Below the pieces are notes generated by a model. That model made no database searches. It was not told the origin of the DNA and saw nothing but the letters and a program-made list of their open reading frames with translations. A DNA stretch of 64,000 bases from Melieria omissa. Its lineage: Eukaryota > Arthropoda > Insecta > Diptera > Ulidiidae. Position numbers and translations under genes: made by a program. Each line of letters opens with the position of its first letter. Within the stretch, counting starts at the first letter, position 1. Where the stretch lies: NCBI GenBank assembly GCA_963971225.1, contig OZ020269.1:108571486-108635485 (forward strand), read 5' to 3'. This document shows positions 12,001 through 24,000 of the stretch, piece by piece.

Positions 12001-15000
12001 TTTGTTTCATTCCGAGAAATTTAGTTTTTTATTTAACTTAGAAGCCAACACTTGCCAACCGGTTCTGCTTGCAATTCAACACAGCTTTCTGTATTTTTTT
12101 AATGTATTTTTTTGCATAAATTTAGAGCCCGTCGGTGCCAAGGCGCCCACCTTTTCCAGTGATTCCAAGGGCAGCATTTTCGTGCGCTCGATAGCTTCGA
12201 GCTTTGCGCTACTGTGTCAGGCCCAAGCGTTTCCCGTGCCTATTATCAGGTAAAGAGCGTTGTAAAGTTGCACCACTGTGCACAGCATTTGGGCAGTTTT
12301 GTAAAATTAATTTCTCCAAAGATTTAATTGAATTATTTGCACTACTCGTTCAGAACCCGTTGGAGCCAAGGCACCCACATTCTCCACCGATTCAAATTCA
12401 TTCTCATATTCACGCACGGTGGGTCAAAGCTTTGCGGTGCTTTGCCTGACGCAGGCTTTTCCGGTGCCGCTCATAAGGTGAGCTGACTTAGTCAACATTC
12501 AGGTAGTCAACATTTCATTTATTTTAATCATTTATCGTACAGTTAATTCAAAAGGCTTGTTTCTAGAACCCGTTGGCGCCAAAGCACCCACCTTCGCCAG
12601 CGTTTCGAAAATTAGCAGCTTGCTGGCGAAAGGTGCTAACGATGTGGTGCTGTTGTGCCAAGCTCAGGCCTGGCCCGTGCCCCTTTTTAGGTACTTCTAC
12701 ATAGACAAGTCTTCAGAAACTTTTCCAGCGATCGCATTCAGGCAGTCTTAGCTATTTGTAAAAGCACAAATATTGCGTAACTAAAATTAATAATAAATAT
12801 CTTATCGTTATTTCAAAGAGCCACTTGGCGCCAAGGCACCAGCGTTTCCCACCGCGCTGAAGAGCGGCACATTTGTGGAGAAACAAGGCACAGATCTGGT
12901 GCTATTGTGCCAGGCCCAAGCATATCCGGTGCCGGTGTTTAGGTACAGTTCACGCTTAAAAACTCTATGAAATAACATTCAGGCAGTACCAGAAAACTAA
13001 GATTAATATGCAAAACAACTTGTTTTTATTTCCAAAGAGCCGCTTGGCGCTAAAGCTCCAGCGTTTCCCAATGCGGCAAAGAGTAGCACATTCGTGGAGG
13101 AACAAGGCAAAGACCTCGTCTTATTGTGTCAAGCTCAAGCATATCCGGTGCCGGTCTCTAGGTAAAATCTGCCCCAGCCACTCGCAGCATTCAGCGGTTT
13201 CTCTGTAAAAAGCAGCCATTCTCGACTAATAAGTATCTATAAGTTGTTGAAATATTTAATGTTTTCGCTTTAGAACCAGTTGGGGCAAAGGCTCCAACAT
13301 TTTCAACCGACTCCAATATATTTGCGTATACACGTGCCGTGGGCCAAAGCTTTGCTCTGTTGTGCCAGGCGCAAGCGTTTCCGGTGCCCATTATCAGGTA
13401 AACTTCGACTGGTCGATTGATTGGAAAGGGACTGCAACACTGCCACCTGGTTCTGCATTTCGCAAAATCTTGACAAAAAATGCTTAATTAAAATCCTTTT
13501 GTAAATTGTAGAGCCCGTAGGCGCCAAAGCGCCCACTTTTTCCAACGACTTGAAAAGCTTCACATTTTCGCGCCATCTGGGTCAAAGTTTTGCATTGCTA
13601 TGTCAAGCTCAAGCATTTCCAGTGCCTCTAATAAGGTAGAGAAGTAGCAATGAGAACGAGTGGAGCTTCGAAAAAGCTTCGTTTTACCTAAATTAGTATG
13701 CTTATAGCTCAAGTCAAGCACTCTAGCTCTAGGAAACCCATTAGCATTAAGAAGTAGCCGCAACTAAAACAATTCACTATTACTTTTAGAGCCCGTCGGT
13801 GCCAAGGCGCCAACATTTTCGGGTGAATCCAAGAGTTTCACTTTCGTCAAAGAAATCCGACATAGCTTTGCTTTGCTCTGTCAGGCTCAGGCCTTTCCAG
13901 TGCCCATAATAAGGTTAGTTTTGCTTCCGGTCTGCAGTGCGTTCGACGTTTTTTATGAGTCACTGTACCTGTTCGGCAACAAATCGTTCCATCCGTTGAG
14001 CAGTTTTCAATTTGCACTTCTCACAACTGTGTTCAAACATGCCTTCAATTTTTTAACCCGTAGAGCCGATGGGTAGTGTGGCGCCCAAAATTGCTGGCGG
14101 TCGTCTGCAAGAACTGACAAAGAGTGCCAATCAAAGCCTGGCTGTGCTTTGCCTGGGACAAGCCTATCCGATGCCAGTATTTCGGTAATGCACACCAAAG
14201 CCCACCAATCGAAAGTGTTTTGATTTTGATATGAAAACTCTTACGTTGAGAGCAGTTTTCAACGTACTCCGATTATATATTGGCCGCTATAAGCCTAAAT
14301 TTGTGTTTCCCTTGTAACGCAGAACCCATTGGAAGCGTGGCTCCAACTATGGCTGGGGATCGTTTGCAGGAGGTTACGATGCGTGTTCAAGCGAGCTTCG
14401 CTATTCTGTGTCAGGGCCAAGCATATCCCATGCCAGCGTTCAGGTATAAAATGGAGAACCCTTACTTCATTTAGGCTATTTAGCATTTGACAGTGAACTT
14501 GAAGTTGGATTTCTGCATGGTGCCGCTACTATTTTCAGAACCCATGGGTCATGTAAAGCCGCGTATTGCCATCAAAAGCATTGAATTGAATGAAGTTCCG
14601 CAGCAGAGCACATTTGTGGGTCATTGCCCAGGTCAAGGATTTCCAGTACCCGTCTATAGGTGGACTATTGATTCAATGCAATATTCAATGAGCTTCATTG
14701 TCTTTAGCACATGTCCTTCACTAGATATTGTTTTTCTCATCGACTTAGGTCGTTCCTTACAAAATTGTTTCTAACATCTGACAACCTCTTTGTCTCCTTG
14801 TCCTAATTTCTCCTTGACGAAAATCCATGCTGGCTTAGGGTTTTTCTCGATAGGGCACCTAAAGCGTTTTGGTCAAAAATGAAAAAATGAAATGCAACAC
14901 CAAATTATCTGCATAGCCCCGGTAAGTATTCGGCTCAATCTATTGCACGCTCTACAGGTAAGTTTCGCTCCCAGCCCACCTCTGTGTTGCTTCCAACGTG

Positions 15001-18000
15001 TCTTTGCCGCTCACACACTACAGTTGAATGTATTTGCCGCTTTTCCACATTTGTTGTGCTTCATCGCGCACTTTCCACTGCCAAGCATTTCATTTCTTCA
15101 TTTTTGGCCACATCCGCTACTCCCCGTTCGCCAGCACACAGCGTGTTAATTCGGTACTCTCCTTGCAGGTGGTATAAATTCATCGAGGGCACCACCCGCA
15201 AACAGGCCGTCGTACTGAATGACCGCGTCAAACAAGTCTCCGGCACTTTGATCATCAAAGACGCCGTCGTTGAAGACTCTGGCAAATATCTCTGCGTTGT
15301 CAACAACTCCGTTGGCGGCGAAAGCGTTGAAACCGTGCTGACCGTCACCGCTCCTCTGGCTGCGAAAATCGATCCACCCACACAGACTGTCGACTTCGGC
15401 CGCCCGGCGGTCTTTACCTGTCAGTACACCGGCAACCCCATCAAGACGATTAGCTGGATGAAGGACGGCAAGGCGATGGGACACAGCGATCCAGTGCTGC
15501 GCATCGAGTCGGTGAAGAAGGAGGACAAGGGCATGTATCAGTGCTTCGTGCGCAACGATCAGGAGTCGGCAGAAGCCAGCGCCGAATTGAAGCTGGGCGG
15601 TCGCTTCGATCCACCCGTTATTCGACAGGCATTCCAAGAGGAGACCATGGAACCGGGACCAAGTGTTTTTCTGAAGTGTGTTGCGGGCGGCAATCCAACA
15701 CCGGAAATCTCCTGGGAGCTGGACGGCAAGAAAATCGCGAACAACGATCGTTATCAGGTTGGACAGTACGTGACAGTGAACGGTGACGTGGTGTCGTATT
15801 TGAATATCACATCGGTGCATGCGAACGACGGAGGTCTGTACAAGTGCATTGCGAAGAGTAAAGTGGGCGTGGCGGAGCACTCGGCCAAATTGAACGTGTA
15901 CGGATTGCCCTACATTCGCCAAATGGAAAAGAAGGCCATTGTGGCGGGCGAGACACTGATTGTGACCTGTCCGGTAGCTGGCTACCCCATCGATTCAATT
16001 GTATGGGAACGTGGTAAGTAGGACTGGTGAACAGAGGCGCTTTTTACTGGAAGTCGAAGAGTAAATGTGTTTTTCTTGCAGACAACCGTGCGCTTCCTAT
16101 CAACCGCAAGCAGAAGGTTTTCCCCAATGGCACACTGATCATTGAGAACGTGGAACGCAACTCCGACCAGGCAACCTACACCTGTGTGGCCAAGAATGCA
16201 GAGGGTTATTCGGCGCGTGGCTCACTGGAAGTACAAGTTATGGGTAAGTGTGCAAATTGCCATTAACAGGAACGCATTTCGCACGAAGAAATGCGGTTCG
16301 AGCCTACATTCTTCGACATGCCGATAATGAGCGAAGTGTGGTCCGCTGATAGTCCGCTGTCTTTCGCTGAATCTCATCCAAGTGCAATATACAATATACA
16401 CTTCGCTGTTATCGCATGTCAACCATATTTAGCGGGTGTAAATCTATAACTGAACCCGTAACTGCGATACACGCCCAAATGCTACGTTCATCGTTGGAAT
16501 GCCGCGGTCCTTCCACTCACGCGCTTCACTTGTACTCTTCTACGATTGATTTCTCACTATACGACGCCTTCATTCAGTACCACCACAAATCGTACCCTTC
16601 GACTTTGGCAACGAGGCCATCAACATGAATGACATGGTGTCGGCCACATGCACCGTCAACAAAGGCGACACGCCGCTCGATTTGTACTGGACCACCGCGC
16701 CGGACCCGACCATCGGCCTGGGAAAACTAATGACCAACGATGGAATCCTGATCACGAAGACCACGCAGCGCATCAGCATGTTGAGCATCGAGTCGGTGCA
16801 CGCGCGGCATCGCGCCAATTACACGTGCGTGGCGCGTAATGCAGCGGGGGTCGCCTACCACACAGCCGAACTGAGTGTCAACGGTGCGAAGACGGCATTT
16901 TTAGATCCCAATTGTAGTGTTCAAGTAGTGCCTGCGTTCCAGTTTTGATTTGATTTCTTGAGTTCCTCTGTCCCCCGTATGCGCCTAACGACGTGTCTCT
17001 CTCCGTGACAAGTGCTGCCGCAAATCGTGCCCTTCGACTTTGGCGAGGCGAGTGTCAACGAGCTGGACATGGTGTCAGCTTCGTGCACTGTCAATAAAGG
17101 CGACCTGCCGGTCGACGTGGCTTGGACAAAGAACGGCGGACGTGTCTACACCAACGATGGCATTGTGGTCACGAAGACGAGTCAGCGCATGAGCGTGTTG
17201 AGCATAGAGTCGGTGCGCGCGAGGCACGCGGGCAACTTCAGCTGTGTGGCCACCAACAACGCGGGCGTCACCAAACACTGGGCCATCCTGGCGGTCAACG
17301 GTGAAGACCACAATTATTGGCATTGTGCACTTGGGACTTCATTTGACTTTATCTTTTCATTTGAAACTGAGTTCGCTCCCCGTCCTCATACCGTTTTTTG
17401 ACCTCCCGAATAAAGTATTACCGCAAGTTGTGCCCTTCGACTTCGGCGCGGAGAACATAAACGAATTGGACATGGTGTCGGCCTCTTGCACTGTCAACAA
17501 GGGCGACCTGCCCGTCGATATCTATTGGACTAAAAATGGCGGCAGAGTCTACACCAACGACGGCCTGATCGTCACTCGGAACAGTCAGCGCTTGAGCGTA
17601 CTGAGCATTGAGTCGGTGCGCGCGCGGCATGCGGGCAACTACACCTGTGTGGCCACCAATAACGCGGGCGTCACCAAACAATCGGCCATGTTGGCCGTCA
17701 ACGGTTGCTACTCTTTCGTTTTTACTTAACCAGGAAGTTTGGATTTTTGCTTTGATTTTCTTGAATTTTATTTACACTCCCCTTGGATGAGACTACTGCC
17801 ACTGTGTCGCTTCCGTTTCAAGTGCTGCCGCAAATGTTGGCCTTCGACTTTGGCGAGGAGAGCATCAACGAACTGGACATGGTCTCCGCCTACTGTACCG
17901 TGAATAAGGGCGACTTACCGGTCGATATTTACTGGACCAAAAACGGCGGACGCGTTTTTACCAACGACGGCGTGGTGGTCACGCGCAACACTCAACGCAT

Positions 18001-21000
18001 TAGCGTACTCAGTATAGAGTCGGTGCGTGCGCGGCACGCGGGCAACTACAGCTGTGTGGCCACCAACAATGCGGGTGTCACCCGACACTCCGCCATGTTG
18101 GCCGTCAATGGTTAATTCCACGTCTTGTCTTTTATAAGTTGTTTGTTTTGTGCGAGTAGGAGTCGTTTTGGCTAAGCTTGATTTGTTTTCCACCCCCCAG
18201 TCCTACCACAGATCATGCCATTTGACTTTGGCGAACCCATCGATGCGCTGGACATGGCCACCGTCAACTGTGCGGTCACCAAAGGCGATCTGCCGCTGGA
18301 GATTTTCTGGCGGTTCAACGGTTACCGAATGTTCGGCTCGAACGACGGTGTGGTGATTACGCGCAGTGGGCAACGCATTAGTGTGTTGAGCATAGAGTCG
18401 GTCAGATCGCGTCACAGTGGGACCTACACTTGCGTGGCCACAAATACTGCTGGAACCGTGGAGCACACCGCGGTGCTGCACGTCAACGGTAGTGGAAAGA
18501 CTGAATGCGAAGATTTGCGTAGTCGCTTAGATGTTTGGTTTATAATTTCTTCACAACTATACCTTAATCCCCCAGTAACTTTCGTAACATACTTCTCGGG
18601 TAGTTCCTCCGTCGGTTGCGCCTTTCTCCTTTGGCGACGAGCCTGTAAATACCGGCGAGAATGCCGGTGTGCAGTGCATGATACAAAAAGGCGACGTTCC
18701 GATTACCATCAAATGGACCTTGAATTCTCGTCCGATTATTAACGGCGAGGAGGGCATCACCATACTGAAACTGTCGCCCAAAACCAGTGTGCTGAATATA
18801 GCCGCCGTGGAGGAATACCATCGAGGACTTTTCAAATGCATCGCCGAAAATAAGGCAGGATCTTCGTTTTATATCTCCGAGTTGAAAGTTAATGGTACTC
18901 GCATTAGCATCCTACTCCCCACAGTTTTGAAAACCTTCAAGCTTATTTGAATCCATATGATTTCAGTTATTTAGTCCTTTTATAACTTTCGTTACCCTTT
19001 CATGCGTTACTCTTCCACATCCTCGCACGACCGCAGTGCCACCACAAATAATGCATTTCAGCTTCGGCGATGAGCCCATGAATGTCGGCGAAATGGCCGG
19101 CGCCCAGTGCATGGTTAGCAAGGGCGATCTGCCGCTGAATATACACTGGACGCTGAATTCGGCGCCCATCATCAACGGCGAAGAGGGCTTCACGCTGATG
19201 CGCATGAATGCGCGCACCAGCTCGCTGAACATAAACGCGCTCGAAGCCAAGCATCGCGGCGTCTACAACTGCATAGCTAACAACAAGGCCGGCTTCACAG
19301 AGTACTCGGCTGAATTGCAAGTGAACGGTTAGCACTGACCCATACTCGTCGCAGTGCTTAAGTTGTGCATACATTTTATTTTAGTACGCCATTTCCTTCC
19401 TTCTGATCCCCCTCTCACACTTTATTTGCTTTCTGCTTACCCCCAGTTGAACCCCATGTGCTGCCCTTTAGTTTTCCCGAAGAGGTGCTGAACAGGGGCG
19501 AAATGCTGGGCATTAATTGCGTTGTGCTCAAGGGTGATTTGCCGCTCGACATTTACTGGTACCTGAATGGAGAGCCAATAGTCTCGGGCACCGACCGCTT
19601 CACCATAATGCGGCTGAATGCGCGAACAAGCTTCCTGAGCGTAGACGCTTTAGAGGCCCAACACCGGGGTGTCTATCGCTGCGTGGCAATCAATATGGCG
19701 GGCTTGGGCGAATACGAGGCCCAATTACAGGTTAACGGTACGTTTAGGCTGCGACACAAACTTACTAATTTTTGTAGCGCTTCTATGGCGGACTAACAAG
19801 CAACGCATTCATATACTCTCATTGTTTTTCGTGCCGCTGAATTGGAGAATCGCTTTTTGAAATCCAAGCCAGGAATTTGGTGTTGGTTCAGTTTGGTTTT
19901 CTGTGCGTTGTTTGTTGTAAAATGTGAGCTGAGTTTGTGCTGATTTGCTGACGTGCTAAAATAAACAATAATCCAGACTATTGCCTGTATGAGACCTTAC
20001 AAACTCCTTCATAACGTTGCATTGAATAATAGTTTTGTATGGGAAACTACGAAATGCCTTGCAATAATCGATTTCAACCTCAATTCCCCAGTTGCTCCAC
20101 AAATAAGCCCCTTTAGTTTTGGCGATGAGCCGCTGAATCGCGGCGAAGTGGCCAGCGTCACTTGCGTAGTGCCCAAAGGCGATTTGCCGCTGGACATCTA
20201 CTGGACGCTCAATTCGGCGCTGATTGTCAATGGCGAAAATGGCTTCAACATTTTCAAAATGAACAAGCGCACCAGCTCGCTCAACGTCGACTCGCTGGAG
20301 GCAATGCATCGCGGCACCTACAAGTGCATTGCCAACAATTCGGCGGGCTACGCCGAACACGTGGCCGTGTTAGAAGTGAACGGTTTGTGATCGTTTTGAA
20401 ACGTTAGCAATGTAGACGTCTTCTTTTGATTTTGACTGTATTTTCATATAAGTATACGTATTTACCGTTAGAACTTTTGTTTTTTATTTATGTGCCTCCG
20501 TTTTCCGAACAAAAACACGAAAAGTTCCCCCGCAAATACAGCCCTTCGCCTTTGGTGATGAGCCCGCGAATACCGGCGAGATTGCCGGCGTCTTTTGCAT
20601 GATACCGAAGGGCGACTTGCCCATGGAGATTCGTTGGACCCTGAATTCAGCGCCCATTATTAACGGCGAACACGGTTTTACGCTGTCGCGCATGAATGCG
20701 CGCACCAGTTCGCTGAATATCGACTCGCTGGAGGCCCGTCATCGGGGCGTTTACAAGTGCATTGCCACCAATAAGGCGGGCGGCGCTGAATACAGCGCTG
20801 AATTGCACGTTAATGGTTTGTGCGCCAGCGCAACTCAACTGGCTAAGCTTACAACTTTGTAGCTAGTGTATTTTTGTATTTTGTTGTACTTAGTTTTAAT
20901 TTCGTTTGTAAACCGCCCCATCTTTTTCCACTACGTATGTCCGCGCAGTTCCCCCGCAAGTGTTGCCCTTTTCGTTTGGTGAAGACACCGCCGACATGGG

Positions 21001-24000
21001 TGAGATTGCCAGCGTCAGCTGTGTGGTGCCGAAGGGCGATTTGCCGCTCGAAATACGCTGGTCCTTGAATTCAGCGCCCATTGTCAATGGTGAAAATGGT
21101 TTCAGCGTTATTCGACTCACTAAGCGCACCAGCTCGCTGAATATTGACTCCCTGACAGCCGTACATCGCGGCACGTACAAATGCATTGCCACAAACGAAG
21201 CGGGTTCTAGTGATTACGTTGCTGAATTGCAAGTCAATGGTTTGTGTGAAGAATTTTGTTTTAATTGTAGTTGTAGCACGCTTTTTCAACCCGTTGTAGT
21301 ACTGGACTGTGGTTTTAACACATTGCAAAGGCCTAAATTGCATTAAAGCTGCTGAATATTGGAAATGTGTTGCCAGTGGTGGATTTTGTGGTTTGGTGTG
21401 GACCCTATTTGCTGTTTTGCCATTTGAAAATTTTTAATTAAGGGCGCTGAATGCGAGTTATTAATTAAAACTGTTAGAGTCGTTAGAACAAAAGTAAAGG
21501 GTTTGGCGAGTTAATTTGAAATGCTGATGAATTTCGTGCAAATTCTTCCGCATTTGTAAGCATGCACTCAAATTGCAATTCCAGTGCCCCCACAAGTCAT
21601 GCCGTTCTTCTTCGGCGACGAACCCTCGAATTACGGCGACAGCACAGCGGTGCAGTGCATGGTGTTCAAAGGCGACCTGCCCTTACAGCTGCACTGGACG
21701 CTGAATGGGCAGCCCATCACCAACGAGCACGCCGGCATACGCATCATCAAGATGTCACCGAAGCTGAGCTCGCTCAGCATAGACGCCATCAACGGACACC
21801 ATCGCGGCCTATTCAAGTGCATTGCCACCAACGCCGCGGGCAGTGCCGAACAAATGGCCGAATTGGTTGTGAATGGTGCGAACGCATTCGGCCGTTGTTA
21901 TTTTGTGTTCGTTTGATGCTTTTCATTTTCACCCTCCTCCCTCATCCACATCACACACTAATGCGTTCTCTCTCTACAACACACCGACGCAGTGCCGCCA
22001 CAGATAATGCCATTCTCATTCGGCGACGAGGCTTCCAACTCGGGCGACTCGCTGGGCGTACAGTGCTCGGTGACCAAGGGCGATCTGCCCATCAACATCA
22101 CCTGGACGCTCAACAACCAGACGCTCAAAACCGGCGACGCCGACATCATCATCGGCCGCATGTCCTCCAAGTCGAGCACGCTGAACATTGACTACATCGC
22201 GGCCGAGCATCGCGGCGTCTATGCGTGCATCGCCACAAATCGCGCGGGCCAGAGTTTCCAGCAGGCGGAGCTCAAAGTGAATGGTTACGTTGCCACTGCT
22301 GATGTAGCTTAACGTTTAAATGACATTTAAATTTTCTTTTGCCCAAAACCCCTTCTACTCTGACGCTTTCCTATCTTGCATTCGTTTCGCGCTTTTCCCC
22401 CCAGTGCTTCCCGTCATACATCCCTTCAACTTCGATGCTGAAGCCAATGAGGGCGACAGTGTGCAACTCACCTGCCACGTGGCCAAGGGTGACTTGCCGC
22501 TGAAAATCCGCTGGACGCACAATGGTCTGCCGTTGTTCTCGCATCTGGGTGTGTTGGCCAGCAAAATTGGTGACCGCATCAGTCTGCTGACGGTGGAGTC
22601 GGTGAAGGCGGCCAACTCGGGCAACTACACTTGCGTTGCCAGCAATAAGGCGGGGCAGAGTGCCTACGGCGCCGAGTTGTTCGTAAATGGTAGCTTGCCA
22701 ACTAACACATCCAGTCTTCTATGTGCTCATCTTTTTGTGCTTACAAGTTTCTTTCTTTCTTTCATTACCCGCTTTTTGTGTTATTTCCTTGTACAGGACC
22801 AGATACAATCTTGAGGTGTGTGTTTGTGTTATTGGTGTGCTGTGCTATTCAGCATTATGCGTGGACAATGTTTTCTAATTATTAGTTAGATCTGAGTTGC
22901 GCCGAATGAATTGTAAACTCCCTGACACCGCTTGCAGCTTGTGTTGCGAAGGGCTCATGAACGATTTTGCTTTACATCCACCTAGTTCTACCCCAAATAA
23001 CGCCGTTCAACTACGAGGACATTATCAATCTCGGAGACGCCATCGACTTGCTGTGTCAAATACAGAAGGGCGACCGGCCGGTGAAAATTAGCTGGAGCTT
23101 CGAGCGCCGCGTCGGCGACGCCCGCTACGACAGCCTGCAGCCGATCATGCGCACGAACCGCATCAGCACCAAATCGAGCGTGCTGTCCATACCGCGCGCA
23201 ACGCCCGCGCACACTGGCACCTACACGTGCACCGCCAGCAATGCGGCCGGCGCCACCACCTACAGCACCAATCTAACAATCAACGGTACTAAGACTACTA
23301 CAACAACGATCCCACTAACAGCGCTCGCTCAAAGTTGGCTTGGTTGCGGTTTAATCTCTGGCTGCTGAATTCACGGCCTTTGGTCCTTTGAAACCTAATA
23401 ACAACTCGTAAATAACACCAACAATGGAGTTTGGTTCTGGTCGCTAACCCAAATAACACCACACTAGAATGCTAACCCCTGGCAGTTGTACATGGCTTTC
23501 TCCTCTTTCTTCTTGCTCTCTCTGCTGTTGCTTTAAACACGAACCCATTTGTACATTGCTGTCGCCCGCAGTGCCGCCTCGGATCACCCCGTTTCAGTTC
23601 GGCGAGGCCCCGCTGAACTTCGGCGAGCCGGCCTCCATACAGTGCACCATAGCCGGCGGCGACTGGCCCATGAATGTGCAATGGCTGCTCAACGACTACC
23701 ACCTGCCGGCGCACTTGAACATTGCGACGACAAAATTCACGCGCCACACCCACGCTTTGGCCATTGAGAGTGTGAGCGCCGATCACGCGGGCAACTACAC
23801 TTGCGTGGCGCAGAACTGGGCGGGCAGGGCCGAGTACACGGCGCCGCTGGTTGTGAATGGTGCGACTTGGATAATTGCCCAACTTATTAATTAGCTAATT
23901 AATTTATAGTTTATATTCATGTGTTCAGTTCATTCCCTTAAAAGTTCCATATCTCCGTCCAACTATTTCGAATTTGTTGACTTCGTACAACTAGCAGTGT

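Larger units (their letters stand above)
1..14659 (+). other. Dscam1: Dscam1 exon 6 cluster (mutually exclusive N-terminal half of Ig3), entered part-way
   Basis: The tandem array contains one partial and 50 full exon copies of 121, 124 or 127 nt. Each starts in phase 1 after an AG (E-P codons, the E split G|AA or G|AG) and ends in phase 2 (R split AG|G or CG|G). Every copy therefore joins exon 7, which begins with the completing G and then W-Y-K-F. The shared pattern is E-P-x-G-S-V-x-P-K at the start and an Ig cysteine in C-P-A-Q-x-[YF]-P-x-P at the end. Introns are mostly 100-300 bp. A 1.5 kb gap (9867-11365) falls between two sequence classes. Names w1-w51 give order in this window only. 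Confidence 0.97.

Noticed and set aside
7000..14000. CRISPR-like regular spacing of short repeats
   Set aside because: The regular units are duplicated exons of about 124 nt with splice sites and variable introns, in an animal gene.
14660..14774. Continuation of w51 through its donor
   Set aside because: The frame runs past GTGGAC, but the text after it is not Ig-like, and exon 7 supplies the proper W-Y-K-F continuation.
15146..15922. 258-codon minus-strand open frame opposite exon 7
   Set aside because: It is the antisense shadow of the strongly conserved exon 7; the plus strand has the Ig motifs.
18215..18742. A 175-codon frame joining exon 9.5 and part of 9.6
   Set aside because: It reads through the 9.5 donor and enters 9.6 in the wrong frame; the two are separate exons.
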